A stretch of 64,000 nt of DNA from an uncultured Mycoplasmatota bacterium (GCA_946402735.1 CAMIXH010000001.1:1-64000); one strand, 5' to 3'; numbered from the stretch's first letter, positions 1-8,388 are shown. The notes: generated by a model from the letters alone, not told the origin. Numbers and translations are program-made.

Positions 1-600
1 CAACTGCAGCAGCAAATTGTTATATACCAAAGGCAAATTTAAGTGGAAAATATGTAGCAGAAGCAAAGAAAAATGCAGTTCAATGTGCAGCAGGAGGATA
101 TTGTCCAGGCGACACAGATATATATTATGGAAACACAGGTGGAAGAGTAGCATGTAGTGCTGGAACAGCAAATGCAAGTGCAGGAAGTAGCGCAGCGACT
201 GCTTGTGTAGCATGTGTAGCAGGAACATATAACTCAGGAACAGGAAATACAACATGTACTAATTGTGAAGTCGGATACTATTGTACCGGAGGAACAAATC
301 ATTCTCAGTGTTCAGCATTAGCAAGTCATTATACATCAAGTGCTGCAAAATCAACTGCAGCAGCAAATTGTTATATACCAAAGGCAAATTTAAGTGGAAA
401 ATATGTTGCAACAAAGAATTCAAATGCAGTTCAATGTGCAGCAGGAGGATATTGTCCAGGAAATACTGATATATATTATGGAAGCACAGGTGGAAGAGTA
501 GAATGCAGTGCTGGAACATATAATGGAAGTACGGGAAGTACTGCAGCAACAGCGTGTCAGGCATGTGCTTCAGGAACTTATTCAAATGCAGGAGCAACGC
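1..600 (+). repeat. 351-bp (117-codon) tandem repeat inside the Cys-rich gene
   Basis: The sequence starting CAACTGCAGCAGCAAATTG at position 1 recurs in register at 352, giving a period of 351 bp. Similarity runs for about 250 bp into the second copy and then decays. The first ~50 bases of the two copies are identical, which suggests recent duplication or gene conversion. Further copies probably lie upstream of the window. Confidence 0.85.
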
Positions 601-1631
601 AATGTGCTGATAAGTGTTCAAGTACAGGTGGATGGATTTGCGGTAATTATGGAGCATTTGGAACTTGTTCAAATATATGTGGAGGAACTCAAACACAATA
701 TAGAACATGTAAAAAGTACTCATCATTTGATTCAAACTATGAGTGTGACTCAAAAACAGAATCTAATTCTCAATCATGTGGAGGAAAAACATGTAACTAT
801 GGTTCATGGAGTTATAGTCCAAGTTGTACAGATTCTGGTGGACGAACGACTGCAACTAGAACAAGAACAGGTACTTGTGTAGCAAACTCAAATAGCAATT
901 ATTCTTGTGGTAGTGATACTCAAACAGAAACAAAATATTTTAATATACCTAGATGTTGCTCTAATACTTCAGACTGGGTATGTGGTAGTTATTATGGCTG
1001 CACTACATGCACAAAAACATGTGGTGGAGGAACTCAATCTTGCAAAAAGGATTGTACTCAAACATCAATATATGATCTAAGAGTTTGCGCGACAAAAACA
1101 TTTACAGATACAGGTATATCTTGTAACACTCAATCATGTCCAACAGGAAGTGGATGTTTCTTAAAAGGAACAAAAGTTAAAACAATATTTGGTTATAAGG
1201 ATATAGATAAAATAAAAGTTGGAGATTACGTTCTAACATTAAATGAATTTGGAAAAATTAATCAATATAAACCAGTTATTAAAACATGGATATTTGACAA
1301 TTTAAATGAAGAGTTATATACATTAACTTTTGAAGATAATAGTGTAATGCAATTAACACAAATGCATGGTGTTTATACTATAGTAAATGGTAGAGAAAAA
1401 GCAATTCATGCTAAAGACTTAAAAGTTGGAGATGTAGTATTTGATTCAAATCGTAAAATACATACAATAAAGAATATAACTCATAATCCAATAGATGAAC
1501 CAGTTTACAACTTATCAATTAAAGACAATCATAATTTCTATGTTGGTGAAAATGAAATACTTGTTCATAACATAAATGGAAACTGTGGTGCTACTGGTGC
1601 AGTAGGACATGATGAGTGTAAACTTAATTAA
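3..1631 (+). CDS. Cys-rich repeat surface protein with C-terminal Hint domain (5' partial)
   Basis: Frame 3 is open from the window edge to the TAA at 1629-1631, about 542 codons. The ORF track lists only its last 94 codons because no earlier ATG lies in frame. The first ~380 residues are Cys/Gly/Thr-rich modules (CAAGGYCPG, CSAGTYNGSTG) like those of GCC2/GCC3 or TNFR-type extracellular repeats, followed by TSP1-like stretches (WSYSPSC...TRTRTGTC). From Cys at 1155 to HN at 1566-1571 (139 codons) the protein reads as a Hint fold: N-terminal GCFLKGTKV, a block-B TQMH (TxxH), two KVGD turns and C-terminal ILVHN. The tail after HN is only 19 residues and starts with Ile, so protein splicing is unlikely but autocleavage is possible. 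Probably secreted. The Hint call is firm; the biological role is unknown. Confidence 0.85.
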   Translation, partial: TAAANCYIPKANLSGKYVAEAKKNAVQCAAGGYCPGDTDIYYGNTGGRVACSAGTANASAGSSAATACVACVAGTYNSGTGNTTCTNCEVGYYCTGGTNHSQCSALASHYTSSAAKSTAAANCYIPKANLSGKYVATKNSNAVQCAAGGYCPGNTDIYYGSTGGRVECSAGTYNGSTGSTAATACQACASGTYSNAGATQCADKCSSTGGWICGNYGAFGTCSNICGGTQTQYRTCKKYSSFDSNYECDSKTESNSQSCGGKTCNYGSWSYSPSCTDSGGRTTATRTRTGTCVANSNSNYSCGSDTQTETKYFNIPRCCSNTSDWVCGSYYGCTTCTKTCGGGTQSCKKDCTQTSIYDLRVCATKTFTDTGISCNTQSCPTGSGCFLKGTKVKTIFGYKDIDKIKVGDYVLTLNEFGKINQYKPVIKTWIFDNLNEELYTLTFEDNSVMQLTQMHGVYTIVNGREKAIHAKDLKVGDVVFDSNRKIHTIKNITHNPIDEPVYNLSIKDNHNFYVGENEILVHNINGNCGATGAVGHDECKLN

Positions 1632-1646
1632 TTATTAGGAGGAAAT

Positions 1647-2243
1647 ATGAAGAATAAAAGAATAATAATTATTATTGTAATGTGTATATTAATTTTATTT
1701 GTTGGATTCCTTGTAATTAATAGATTTGTTTTTAATGGAAATCAAAACAATACAGATAATGGTACAACTATTAAAGATTTTACATTTCATTTTCCTAATG
1801 ATATGAAATTCAAAATGGTAGATGAACATACATTTGAGTTAAAAACGAATAGTTGGACTGCAAATCTTGACATTATGTATGATGAAAGAGATTTAATACT
1901 AAGCTATCCAGGATGTACTAAAATAAGATTAACTAGTGATAATTATAAAACTGGTGAATTAAAGAAAAATGAAGGTTATGATAGAAACTATATTAGTTTT
2001 ACTTTAGTTGATGAAACAAATAATGAAAATAATGTAATTTCATATTATAGAATTGATAAACAATATATAGTTTATATAGATCTTATCAATAAAGATAATT
2101 CATTTAATGAAGAACCTTTAAAAGATATTTATAAAGCATTAGACACTGCAAAATTTAGTGGCGAAAAGAAATTTAAATATCACTCATATTTGATAAGTTT
2201 TTATCATCAATGTCATGATATTGAAAAGCTAGATAAAGAATAA
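1647..2243 (+). CDS. Membrane-anchored exported protein, unknown function
   Basis: A 198-aa protein with an ideal AGGAGG site 5-6 bases before ATG, starting 15 bases after the Hint gene, so probably co-transcribed with it. Residues ~5-28 form a single hydrophobic segment (IIIIIVMCILILFVGFLVI) preceded by KNKR, i.e. a signal anchor with an extracytoplasmic C-terminal domain. The rest is a mixed beta-rich domain (FTFHFPNDMKFKMVDEHTFELK) with no motif I recognise. The position suggests a partner of the Cys-rich/Hint protein, for example an immunity or anchoring factor, but that is inference only. Confidence 0.75.
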   Translation: MKNKRIIIIIVMCILILFVGFLVINRFVFNGNQNNTDNGTTIKDFTFHFPNDMKFKMVDEHTFELKTNSWTANLDIMYDERDLILSYPGCTKIRLTSDNYKTGELKKNEGYDRNYISFTLVDETNNENNVISYYRIDKQYIVYIDLINKDNSFNEEPLKDIYKALDTAKFSGEKKFKYHSYLISFYHQCHDIEKLDKE

Positions 2244-2270
2244 AAGTACATAGAAATATGTACTTTTTAT
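2242..2270 (+). terminator. Intrinsic terminator after the Hint operon
   Basis: An 11-bp perfect stem AAAAGTACATA/TATGTACTTTT with a GAAA loop is followed by a short T run. It starts at the stop codon of the 198-aa gene. Confidence 0.85.
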
Positions 2271-2327
2271 TGTTTAAAAATTAATGATAATGTGATAGAA
2301 TTATTATAGAAGAATAGGTGGTTAGAA

Positions 2328-3605
2328 GTGAGAGCAATTGATATTACAAATAAAAAGAATAATAATGAAAAGTTGACTTATGAAGAAATAGAATACATGG
2401 TTAATTCATATGTTAAAGATAAGATTAATGATGAAACGATGTCTGATTTTGTATGGAGTATTTATTATAATGGTTTATCTTTAGATGAAACATATTATTT
2501 AACTGATGTAATGATTAAAAGTGGAGAAACAATAGATTTAAGTAAAATTAATAAACCAGTTTGTGATAAACATTCAACTGGTGGAGTAGGAGATAAAATT
2601 ACTTTAATTGTTTCACCAATAGCAGCCTCTGCCGGAGTGTGTGTTCCTAAGATGAGTGGAAGAGGTCTAGGATTAACTGGAGGAACAGCTGATAAATTAG
2701 AAAGTATTCCTGGATATAAACTAAAAATGTCAAAGGATGCATTTATCAATGAACTTCAAACAGTAGGATGTGCTGTAATAAGTCAAAGTGAGAAGATTGC
2801 TGTAGCTGATAAAAAGATATATGCATTAAGAAATGAAATTGGAGCAGTTGATTCAATACCACTAATTGCTAGTTCTATAATGTCAAAGAAAATAGCAAGT
2901 GGTAGTGATGTAATAATCATTGATTTAAAAGTAGGTAAAGGTGCATTTATGAAGAATATTAAAGATGCTACTAAACTTGCTAAAACAATGGTTAAAATAG
3001 GTAATTACTATGGTAAAAAAGTTATTTGTACACTAAGTGATATGAATGCTCCTTTAGGAAGAAATATTGGTAATGCTTTAGAAGTAAAAGAAGCAATAGA
3101 TTTCTTTAAGGGAAAATATGATAAAAGATTATATGATTTATCAGTATATATTTCAGCATTAATGATTAGTAGTTCAAAGAAAATATCATTTAAGAGTGCT
3201 AAGGAATTAGTTATTAATTTACTTGAAAGTGGGCATGCTAGAAATAAATTCAATACTTGGATTAAATTCCAAGGTGGTAATTTGGGAAAATTAAGAGATA
3301 AAGCTAAAACAGTTAAAGTAACTGCTGATATTAATGGATATGTAAATAAAATTGATTCATTAAAATTATCTAAGATTGTGTTTGATCTAGGTGCTGGAAG
3401 AAAGAAAAAGAAAGATAAAATTGATTATGCAGTAGGTGTTGTATTAAATAAGACACTAGGAGACAAAGTACAAAAAGGAGACGTCTTAGCAACTATCTAT
3501 TACAATAAAAAAGTAGATAACATGGAAGATGATTTAAGAAATTGTTATTTAATTGAAAGAAAGAAAAAGAAAATTAAAAAGATTGTTATTAAAACAATTA
3601 AATAA
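2328..3605 (+). CDS. pdp: Pyrimidine-nucleoside (thymidine) phosphorylase
   Basis: A 425-aa protein of typical family length. It carries the family signature KHSTGGVGDK (~residues 81-90) that binds phosphate, then MSGRGLGLTGGTADKLES, and the central SSIMSKKIASG/DLKVGKGAFMK segment. It would cleave pyrimidine (deoxy)nucleosides with phosphate to base plus (deoxy)ribose-1-phosphate in the cytoplasm. The start is GTG, placed by AGGTGG upstream. Whether it is the broad Pdp or the thymidine-specific DeoA type cannot be told from sequence alone. tdk lies 29 kb away in this window, so thymidine can be either salvaged or broken down. The C-terminal Lys-rich tail (KKKKIKK) is unusual but looks genuine. 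Confidence 0.93.
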   Translation: MRAIDITNKKNNNEKLTYEEIEYMVNSYVKDKINDETMSDFVWSIYYNGLSLDETYYLTDVMIKSGETIDLSKINKPVCDKHSTGGVGDKITLIVSPIAASAGVCVPKMSGRGLGLTGGTADKLESIPGYKLKMSKDAFINELQTVGCAVISQSEKIAVADKKIYALRNEIGAVDSIPLIASSIMSKKIASGSDVIIIDLKVGKGAFMKNIKDATKLAKTMVKIGNYYGKKVICTLSDMNAPLGRNIGNALEVKEAIDFFKGKYDKRLYDLSVYISALMISSSKKISFKSAKELVINLLESGHARNKFNTWIKFQGGNLGKLRDKAKTVKVTADINGYVNKIDSLKLSKIVFDLGAGRKKKKDKIDYAVGVVLNKTLGDKVQKGDVLATIYYNKKVDNMEDDLRNCYLIERKKKKIKKIVIKTIK

Positions 3606-3634
3606 AAAAGAAATAGTTAATACTATTTCTTTTA
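3606..3634. terminator. Bidirectional terminator between convergent pdp and vanY-like genes
   Basis: A 12-bp stem AAAAGAAATAGT/ACTATTTCTTTT with a 4-base loop. The arms end in A and T runs on opposite sides, so it can serve both convergent genes. It overlaps the stop of the minus-strand gene. Confidence 0.85.
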
Positions 3635-4603
3635 TTTTTGATATTTAACTAAATATTCTTCAAATGTTATATTTTCAATATAAATCTTTGTTGCTATATC
3701 TACACCTAAATATCTATAATGCCATGGTTCATATGCAAAACCTGTTATGAATTCTTTTTTATCTGGATATCTTTCTATAAATCCATATTTATATGCATTA
3801 TCTTTTAACCATTTATATTCTTTACTTTTTTTAAATGTTGGTTGTGTTGTATTAAAGTCAATTGCAAGTCCTAATTCATGTTCTGAATGTCTTGGCTTAG
3901 CAGAATATTTTAATGCATAATCAAGCCCATTATTCTTTGTATATTTGTTAAACAAATTTGTTTGTACAGTTTTATCTCTATATGAAGAAATAACTACTAG
4001 TTTAATTCCTTCTTTTTTAGCATCATCTATCATTTGTTTTAATGGTTCATACATTTCTGATCTTACATGTTTTTTACCATTATTACTATAAGGTTTAGGT
4101 AAAGTTAACAAATTATTAAATGTAGCATCATCTGGAATTTGATTATATTTATTAACAAGAGCTGTAATAGAAGTATAATCTTCAACTACATTAATATTAG
4201 TATAGAAATCATAATCAAGCCCAATCTCAACATATAGAGTTACTTGATCAATGGTATATTCTGGATGTTTTAAATAGTATTCTTCATATCTTTCTATATT
4301 TTGAATATTAAAGTATTCGGAATTAGCAAATTCTTCAAAATGATCATATTTCCTAGAAAGTAGATAATTTTTAACATCAAGATTAGCTATTTTTTCTTCA
4401 ATCATCTCTATTACTTTTACATTGTATCCTAAACTTAATAGATCTTCTTTATATATATATTCATCATTAGTAATATTTTGATTTTGACCTTCAATATCAC
4501 TTTCTGTTTTTATTTTAGAATCAGTAACAGAAATATAAATAATCAAACTGAAAAATGCTATAAAATTAATAATAATAATTGTTAATAATACTTTTTTTAT
4601 CAT
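3632..4603 (-). CDS. D-alanyl-D-alanine carboxypeptidase, VanY/DdcB family
   Basis: A 323-aa protein with an N-terminal membrane segment (residues ~5-25) and an extracytoplasmic C-terminal peptidase domain (~170-315). Zinc-ligand motifs of the M15B family are clear: HSEHELGLAIDF (SxHxxGxAxD) and EPWHYRY (ExWH). It should trim the terminal D-Ala from peptidoglycan stem peptides, implying that the organism makes a cell wall. The region between anchor and catalytic domain (~40-165) is a family-typical linker domain. The ATG is preceded by AGGAGG on the minus strand. Confidence 0.92.
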   Translation of the reverse strand: MIKKVLLTIIIINFIAFFSLIIYISVTDSKIKTESDIEGQNQNITNDEYIYKEDLLSLGYNVKVIEMIEEKIANLDVKNYLLSRKYDHFEEFANSEYFNIQNIERYEEYYLKHPEYTIDQVTLYVEIGLDYDFYTNINVVEDYTSITALVNKYNQIPDDATFNNLLTLPKPYSNNGKKHVRSEMYEPLKQMIDDAKKEGIKLVVISSYRDKTVQTNLFNKYTKNNGLDYALKYSAKPRHSEHELGLAIDFNTTQPTFKKSKEYKWLKDNAYKYGFIERYPDKKEFITGFAYEPWHYRYLGVDIATKIYIENITFEEYLVKYQK

Positions 4604-4658
4604 TTATCCTCCTGTTTCTCTCTATATTATAATTATAGCATAGGTAAAAAAAGAATTA

Positions 4659-5306
4659 CTATAGTTTAAGTAATTCTTGCATTTTCTTTACTAATTTTTT
4701 ATTATTCATGAACATAACATATACTATTAACGCCAGTACATCGCCAGTTACTAAATCTATAAATACATGTTGTTTTGTAAATAATGTACTAAACATTATT
4801 AGAACAGACATTATAAATATGAATATTTTAAACTTATTATCTGCTTTTTTAGTTGTACAAACTATTAATATAAATAACATACTTATAGCACAGTGTAAAC
4901 TTGGTAAACAATTAATAGCAGGAGTATCTATCCAATAAATAAAATTTGTTACAAATGTAAGTAATCCAGTTGTTTCAAATTCTGGTCTTATTACTTGTGA
5001 TGGATATATTAGGAATACTACATTAGAAAATAATGTTATAAAGAAGTAATCTATAATATATTTATAGAATTTATTCTTATCTTTTAAATATACATAGTAT
5101 GGTACTGCAAATATAAATATATACCATGAGAAATATGGAATAATGAACCAAACATTAAATGGAATAGCATCATCTATAAAACTACTAAGTATATGTGGCT
5201 CTCCTTGTATTAATTTACTTATAAAAAACATAGCACATTGAATCATAATAAGTACTAATGTTGTTATAAGTGGTTTAAATTCAATTTTTTTAATTAACTT
5301 TTTCAT
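4659..5306 (-). CDS. PAP2-family membrane phosphatase / phosphotransferase
   Basis: An integral membrane protein with about six hydrophobic segments. PAP2 motifs are visible: PSLHC (C2, P-S-x-H) and KQHVFIDLVTG (C3-type with His and Asp). The first motif is weak (SQVIRPE), as in the inositolphosphotransferase-like PAP2_3 branch. Such proteins dephosphorylate lipid phosphates, for example undecaprenyl pyrophosphate, or transfer head groups. The ORF track starts at TTG 5342, but a good promoter overlaps that start, so the ATG at 5306 (MKKLIKK) is preferred, giving 215 aa. It is transcribed divergently from der. Confidence 0.82.
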   Translation of the reverse strand: MKKLIKKIEFKPLITTLVLIMIQCAMFFISKLIQGEPHILSSFIDDAIPFNVWFIIPYFSWYIFIFAVPYYVYLKDKNKFYKYIIDYFFITLFSNVVFLIYPSQVIRPEFETTGLLTFVTNFIYWIDTPAINCLPSLHCAISMLFILIVCTTKKADNKFKIFIFIMSVLIMFSTLFTKQHVFIDLVTGDVLALIVYVMFMNNKKLVKKMQELLKL

Positions 5307-5322
5307 AAAAATCACGAAGAAT

Positions 5323-5350
5323 ATTATACTATAAGATTTCAAATAGTCAA
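5323..5350 (-). promoter_or_regulatory. Sigma-A-type promoter for the PAP2 gene
   Basis: On the minus strand, TTGACT, 16 bases, TATAAT. The predicted transcript starts ~10 bases before the ATG at 5306, which argues against the TTG start at 5342. Confidence 0.7.
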
Positions 5351-5406
5351 ATAGTACTAGAAAAAAATAGCATTTTAATATATAATGTTAGCGAGGTGAA
5401 GGGAGC

Positions 5407-6720
5407 ATGAAAAGAACTATTTGCTTAGTAGGTAGACCAAATACTGGTAAATCTACATTATTTAATAGAATTGTTGGTAAGAGAGTAGCTATTATAGAAG
5501 ATGCTCCAGGAATAACTAGAGATAGAATATATAGTGAAGCTAGTTACAATAATATTCCTTTTTATTTAATTGATACAGGTGGTATTGATTTAAGTGATGG
5601 AGACTTCAATGAAGAAATTCGTATGCAAGTTGAAATCGGTATTGAAGAAAGCGATATTATTGTTTTTGTTGTTGATGGTAAAGATGGTATTACTAATAGT
5701 GATGAATTAATAAGAGATATGTTAAAACGTCAAAATAAGAAAGTAATCGTAGCTATTAACAAGATTGATAATAGTGCTGCTTCAAATAATATGTATGAAT
5801 TCTATTCATTAGGTTTTGATGAATATGTTGGAATATCTGCTGAACATGGAACAGGTGTAAATGAGTTATTAAAACTTATGACAGATGGTTGCGATGAAGG
5901 ATATGAAGATGAAGATGAAAATATTAAAATTGCTGTTATTGGAAGACCTAATGTAGGAAAGAGCAGTCTAGTTAATGCACTTCTAAACGAAGAAAGAGTA
6001 ATTGTTAGTGATGTAGCTGGTACTACAAGAGATGCTATAGATACTAAATTTGTTTATAATAAAGAAGAATATACATTAATAGATACAGCTGGTCTTCGTA
6101 AAAAAGGTAAGATTTTTGAAGCGGTTGAAAAATATAGTTTACTTAGAAGTATGAAAGCTATTGATAGAAGTGATGTATGTTTACTTGTACTTGATGCTAC
6201 TACTGGTATTGTAGAACATGATAAGCATATAGCAGGTTATGCACTTGAAGCAGGTAAACCTACTGTGATAGTTGTAAATAAATGGGATACTATTGAAGAT
6301 AAAGATGAAGATATGAAGAAGTGGAAAAAAGATATAGCGAATAATTTCCAATTCATGGACTTTGCTAAAGTAGTATTCTTAAGTGCACAAACTAAGAAAA
6401 GAATTCATACTTTAATGCCTGAAGTATTAGAGTCATATAATAATTCAATCAAAGAAGTTAAAACAAGTGTTATAAATGATATCATTAGAGATGCATTTAT
6501 GGAAACACCACCAGCTTCATATAAAGGAAAGAAATTAAAAGTATACTTTGCTCATCAAGCTGGTATTAAACCACCAAGATTTGATATAGAAGTTAACTCT
6601 AAAGGATTAGTTCATTTCTCATATTATAGATATTTAGAAAATAAGATAAGAGAAAACATTGATCTTAGTGGTACACCAATAGTAATTCAATTTAAAAATA
6701 AAGGTGAAAAAGAATTATAA
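5407..6720 (+). CDS. der: Ribosome-assembly GTPase Der (EngA)
   Basis: 437 aa, the usual length. Two tandem G domains: G1 motifs GRPNTGKST (~8-16) and GRPNVGKSS (~179-187), each with DTGG or DTAG (G3) and NKID/NKWD (G4). A C-terminal KH-like domain ends in the family-typical GTPIVIQFKNK. It acts in 50S subunit maturation in the cytoplasm. A ribosome-binding site GAGGTGAAGGG precedes the ATG and a TATAAT lies at 5381-5386. The next gene starts 13 bases downstream and is probably co-transcribed. Confidence 0.97.
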   Translation: MKRTICLVGRPNTGKSTLFNRIVGKRVAIIEDAPGITRDRIYSEASYNNIPFYLIDTGGIDLSDGDFNEEIRMQVEIGIEESDIIVFVVDGKDGITNSDELIRDMLKRQNKKVIVAINKIDNSAASNNMYEFYSLGFDEYVGISAEHGTGVNELLKLMTDGCDEGYEDEDENIKIAVIGRPNVGKSSLVNALLNEERVIVSDVAGTTRDAIDTKFVYNKEEYTLIDTAGLRKKGKIFEAVEKYSLLRSMKAIDRSDVCLLVLDATTGIVEHDKHIAGYALEAGKPTVIVVNKWDTIEDKDEDMKKWKKDIANNFQFMDFAKVVFLSAQTKKRIHTLMPEVLESYNNSIKEVKTSVINDIIRDAFMETPPASYKGKKLKVYFAHQAGIKPPRFDIEVNSKGLVHFSYYRYLENKIRENIDLSGTPIVIQFKNKGEKEL

Positions 6721-6733
6721 AAGGAGAATAAAA

Positions 6734-7123
6734 ATGGATTATAATCAATATAATAATAATGACTATAATAATTTATATGATGGAAACAATAATCAACAAA
6801 GAAGAATAAAAGAAGGAAGTCTTATTTGGGGAGTACTTGGTTTCATGTTTCCAATGCTAGGATTAATACTATATTTAGTTTGGAAAGATAGTAAACCAGG
6901 AGATGCTAAAATAGCAGGTAAGGGTGCGCTTATATGCGTATTTGTAGAAATGGGTATTTCTTTAATAGCAGTATTATTCTTTGGAGCATCATGGGGCCAA
7001 GCACAAGATAGTATTGTTAATAACACTTGTAAAACATATGGTGAAACATATGAATCAGTTAAAAAAGATGGAAAATGGTATTGCCAAGATACAGTTAGTG
7101 GAGAAACAATTATGTTAGAATAA
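6734..7123 (+). CDS. Small two-TM membrane protein with Asn/Tyr-rich N terminus
   Basis: 129 aa when started at ATG 6734 behind AAGGAG. The ORF-track start at 6704 lies inside der and has no ribosome-binding site. Residues 2-25 are Asn/Tyr/Asp-rich (NQYNNNDYNNLYD), followed by two hydrophobic segments (~30-52 and ~65-88) and a soluble tail with two Cys. The layout resembles DUF4190-like small membrane proteins with low-complexity N termini. Function unknown. It follows der closely and ends at a terminator. Confidence 0.7.
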   Translation: MDYNQYNNNDYNNLYDGNNNQQRRIKEGSLIWGVLGFMFPMLGLILYLVWKDSKPGDAKIAGKGALICVFVEMGISLIAVLFFGASWGQAQDSIVNNTCKTYGETYESVKKDGKWYCQDTVSGETIMLE

Positions 7124-7146
7124 TCAAGCGGTTGCTTGATTTTTTA
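7122..7146 (+). terminator. Intrinsic terminator after der operon
   Basis: An 8-bp stem AATCAAGC/GCTTGATT with a GGTT loop, followed by TTTTT. It starts in the stop codon. Confidence 0.85.
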
Positions 7147-7183
7147 TTGTCCTTTAGTATATACTTTTATTAGAGGAACCAAT

Positions 7184-7741
7184 ATGAAAAAAAGTATTAA
7201 ATATTTAATAATAAGTATACTTGTATTATTAGTTATAACTTTTACAGTTAGTTATGCTTACTTTGCTCCAAACTTTATAAATAATACAAAGGATACTAAA
7301 GTAAGTACTGGAGACTTAGATTTAAGTATTGATGATGAAAGCATTGATGCTGTTGAAATATCTCCAATATATGATGCAGATTATGAATTATTAGGAATTC
7401 ATAAAAGTTTCACAGTAATATCTAATAGTTCACTTAATTCATGTGTTAATTTATATATTAATGTTAGTGAAATATCTGATGAATTAAAAAGTGAATACTT
7501 TAAATACAAATTATTATATGATGGAAAAGAAATAGATGGTAATTTCTTAACAGCTAATAGTAATGAAAAGATGTTAATAGAGAAGGGACTATTCTTGGAA
7601 AGCAAAAATGAAAAGAGTTTTGATTTATATATCTGGGTAAGTTACCAAGATGATGTAGATCAATTAAGTATGTTAAATGGAAAAATCAAATCAAATATAT
7701 ATGTTGAAGGATTTGATTCTAAGAATAATACATGTCAGTAA
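7184..7741 (+). CDS. TasA/camelysin-like exported protein
   Basis: 185 aa from ATG 7184 (RBS AGAGGA). The ORF-track start at 7136 lies within the upstream terminator and is rejected. The N terminus is a hydrophobic segment ending in SYAYFAPNF, followed by STGDLDLSIDD. This matches the TasA/CalY pattern (AYF..., then an aromatic/Gly-rich (T)GxLxL strand) of secreted fibre-forming or surface proteins usually processed by a SipW-type signal peptidase. No signal peptidase gene is seen nearby. The remainder is beta-rich with no catalytic motif. The family assignment is by pattern only. Confidence 0.6.
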   Translation: MKKSIKYLIISILVLLVITFTVSYAYFAPNFINNTKDTKVSTGDLDLSIDDESIDAVEISPIYDADYELLGIHKSFTVISNSSLNSCVNLYINVSEISDELKSEYFKYKLLYDGKEIDGNFLTANSNEKMLIEKGLFLESKNEKSFDLYIWVSYQDDVDQLSMLNGKIKSNIYVEGFDSKNNTCQ

Positions 7742-7778
7742 AAAAGCATATTTTATATAAAAATTAATATGTTTTTTT
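7741..7778 (+). terminator. Intrinsic terminator after TasA-like gene
   Basis: AAAAAGCATATT pairs with AATATGTTTTTT through one G-U wobble, with a 13-base loop and a T7 run. It starts at the stop codon. Confidence 0.65.
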
Positions 7779-7818
7779 ATTGAAAAAATAATATTGTAAA
7801 TAATAAAATAAAAATGTA

Positions 7819-7847
7819 TTGACATTCATAATAATTAATGATAAAAT
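7819..7847 (+). promoter_or_regulatory. Strong promoter of the str (rpsL-rpsG-fusA) operon
   Basis: Consensus TTGACA (7819-7824), a 17-base spacer, TAAAAT (7842-7847). Transcription would start near 7854, leaving a ~90-base leader. Confidence 0.85.
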
Positions 7848-7860
7848 CAAGTAGATTTCG

Positions 7861-7921
7861 GGTTTTCACACGTGTGAAAACCTTAAAAAATGAGGGTTAC
7901 GATACACCTGGAAATGTGTAT
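7861..7921 (+). promoter_or_regulatory. Structured leader of rpsL: perfect 22-base palindrome plus a second hairpin
   Basis: GGTTTTCACAC/GTGTGAAAACC is a perfect 22-base palindrome at 7861-7882 near the predicted transcript 5' end. A second small hairpin ATACAC/GTGTAT (7902-7921) lies just before the rpsL ribosome-binding site. The first could be a dimeric-regulator site or an RNA hairpin. The second sits where S7- or S12-type autoregulation might act. Function inferred from position only. Confidence 0.55.
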
Positions 7922-7943
7922 TAAGAAAGGAGAAAATAATTGT

Positions 7944-8357
7944 ATGGCTACAGTTAATCAAAAAGTAAGAAAAGGTAGAAAAGAAAAAGTAAAGAAATCT
8001 AAGAGCCCAGCATTAAATGTTGGTTACAATTCAAAAGATAAAGTGAGAACAAATAACTCATCACCACAAAAACGTGGAGTTTGTACTCGTGTATCTACTA
8101 AGACTCCTAAAAAACCAAACTCAGCTTTAAGAAAAATCGCTAGAGTTAAGTTAAGTAACGGAATGGAAGTTACTTGCTATATTGGTGGAGAAGGACATAA
8201 CTTACAAGAACACAGCGTTGTATTAATTCGTGGTGGACGTGTTAAAGATTTAATCGGTGTTCGTTATCATATTGTACGTGGTACTTTAGATACTGCTGGT
8301 ATTGATAAGAGAAGACAAGGTAGAAGTAAATACGGAACTAAAAAACCTAAGAAATAA
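7944..8357 (+). CDS. rpsL: 30S ribosomal protein S12
   Basis: 137 aa from ATG 7944 (RBS AAAGGAG). The longer ORF from 7890 is rejected because it runs through the leader hairpin. Conserved decoding-centre segments are present: [11 protein letters not shown] and [19 protein letters not shown]. It includes the Firmicutes-type N-terminal insertion ([11 protein letters not shown]). Odd: the almost invariant Pro of the DLPGVRYH loop is Ile here ([10 protein letters not shown], codon ATC, residue 104), the site equivalent to E. coli Pro90 where changes alter streptomycin response. First gene of the str operon. Confidence 0.97.
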   Translation: MATVNQKVRKGRKEKVKKSKSPALNVGYNSKDKVRTNNSSPQKRGVCTRVSTKTPKKPNSALRKIARVKLSNGMEVTCYIGGEGHNLQEHSVVLIRGGRVKDLIGVRYHIVRGTLDTAGIDKRRQGRSKYGTKKPKK

Positions 8358-8388
8358 TAAATAAACTTTAGAAAGGAGAATAATAAAC

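Noticed and set aside
259-753. 164-aa minus-strand ORF and the plus-strand ORFs at 281 and 508
   Set aside because: They are shadows of the frame-3 Cys-rich gene, which is open throughout; their translations are low-complexity His/Leu/Tyr or repeat artefacts and lack proper start contexts.
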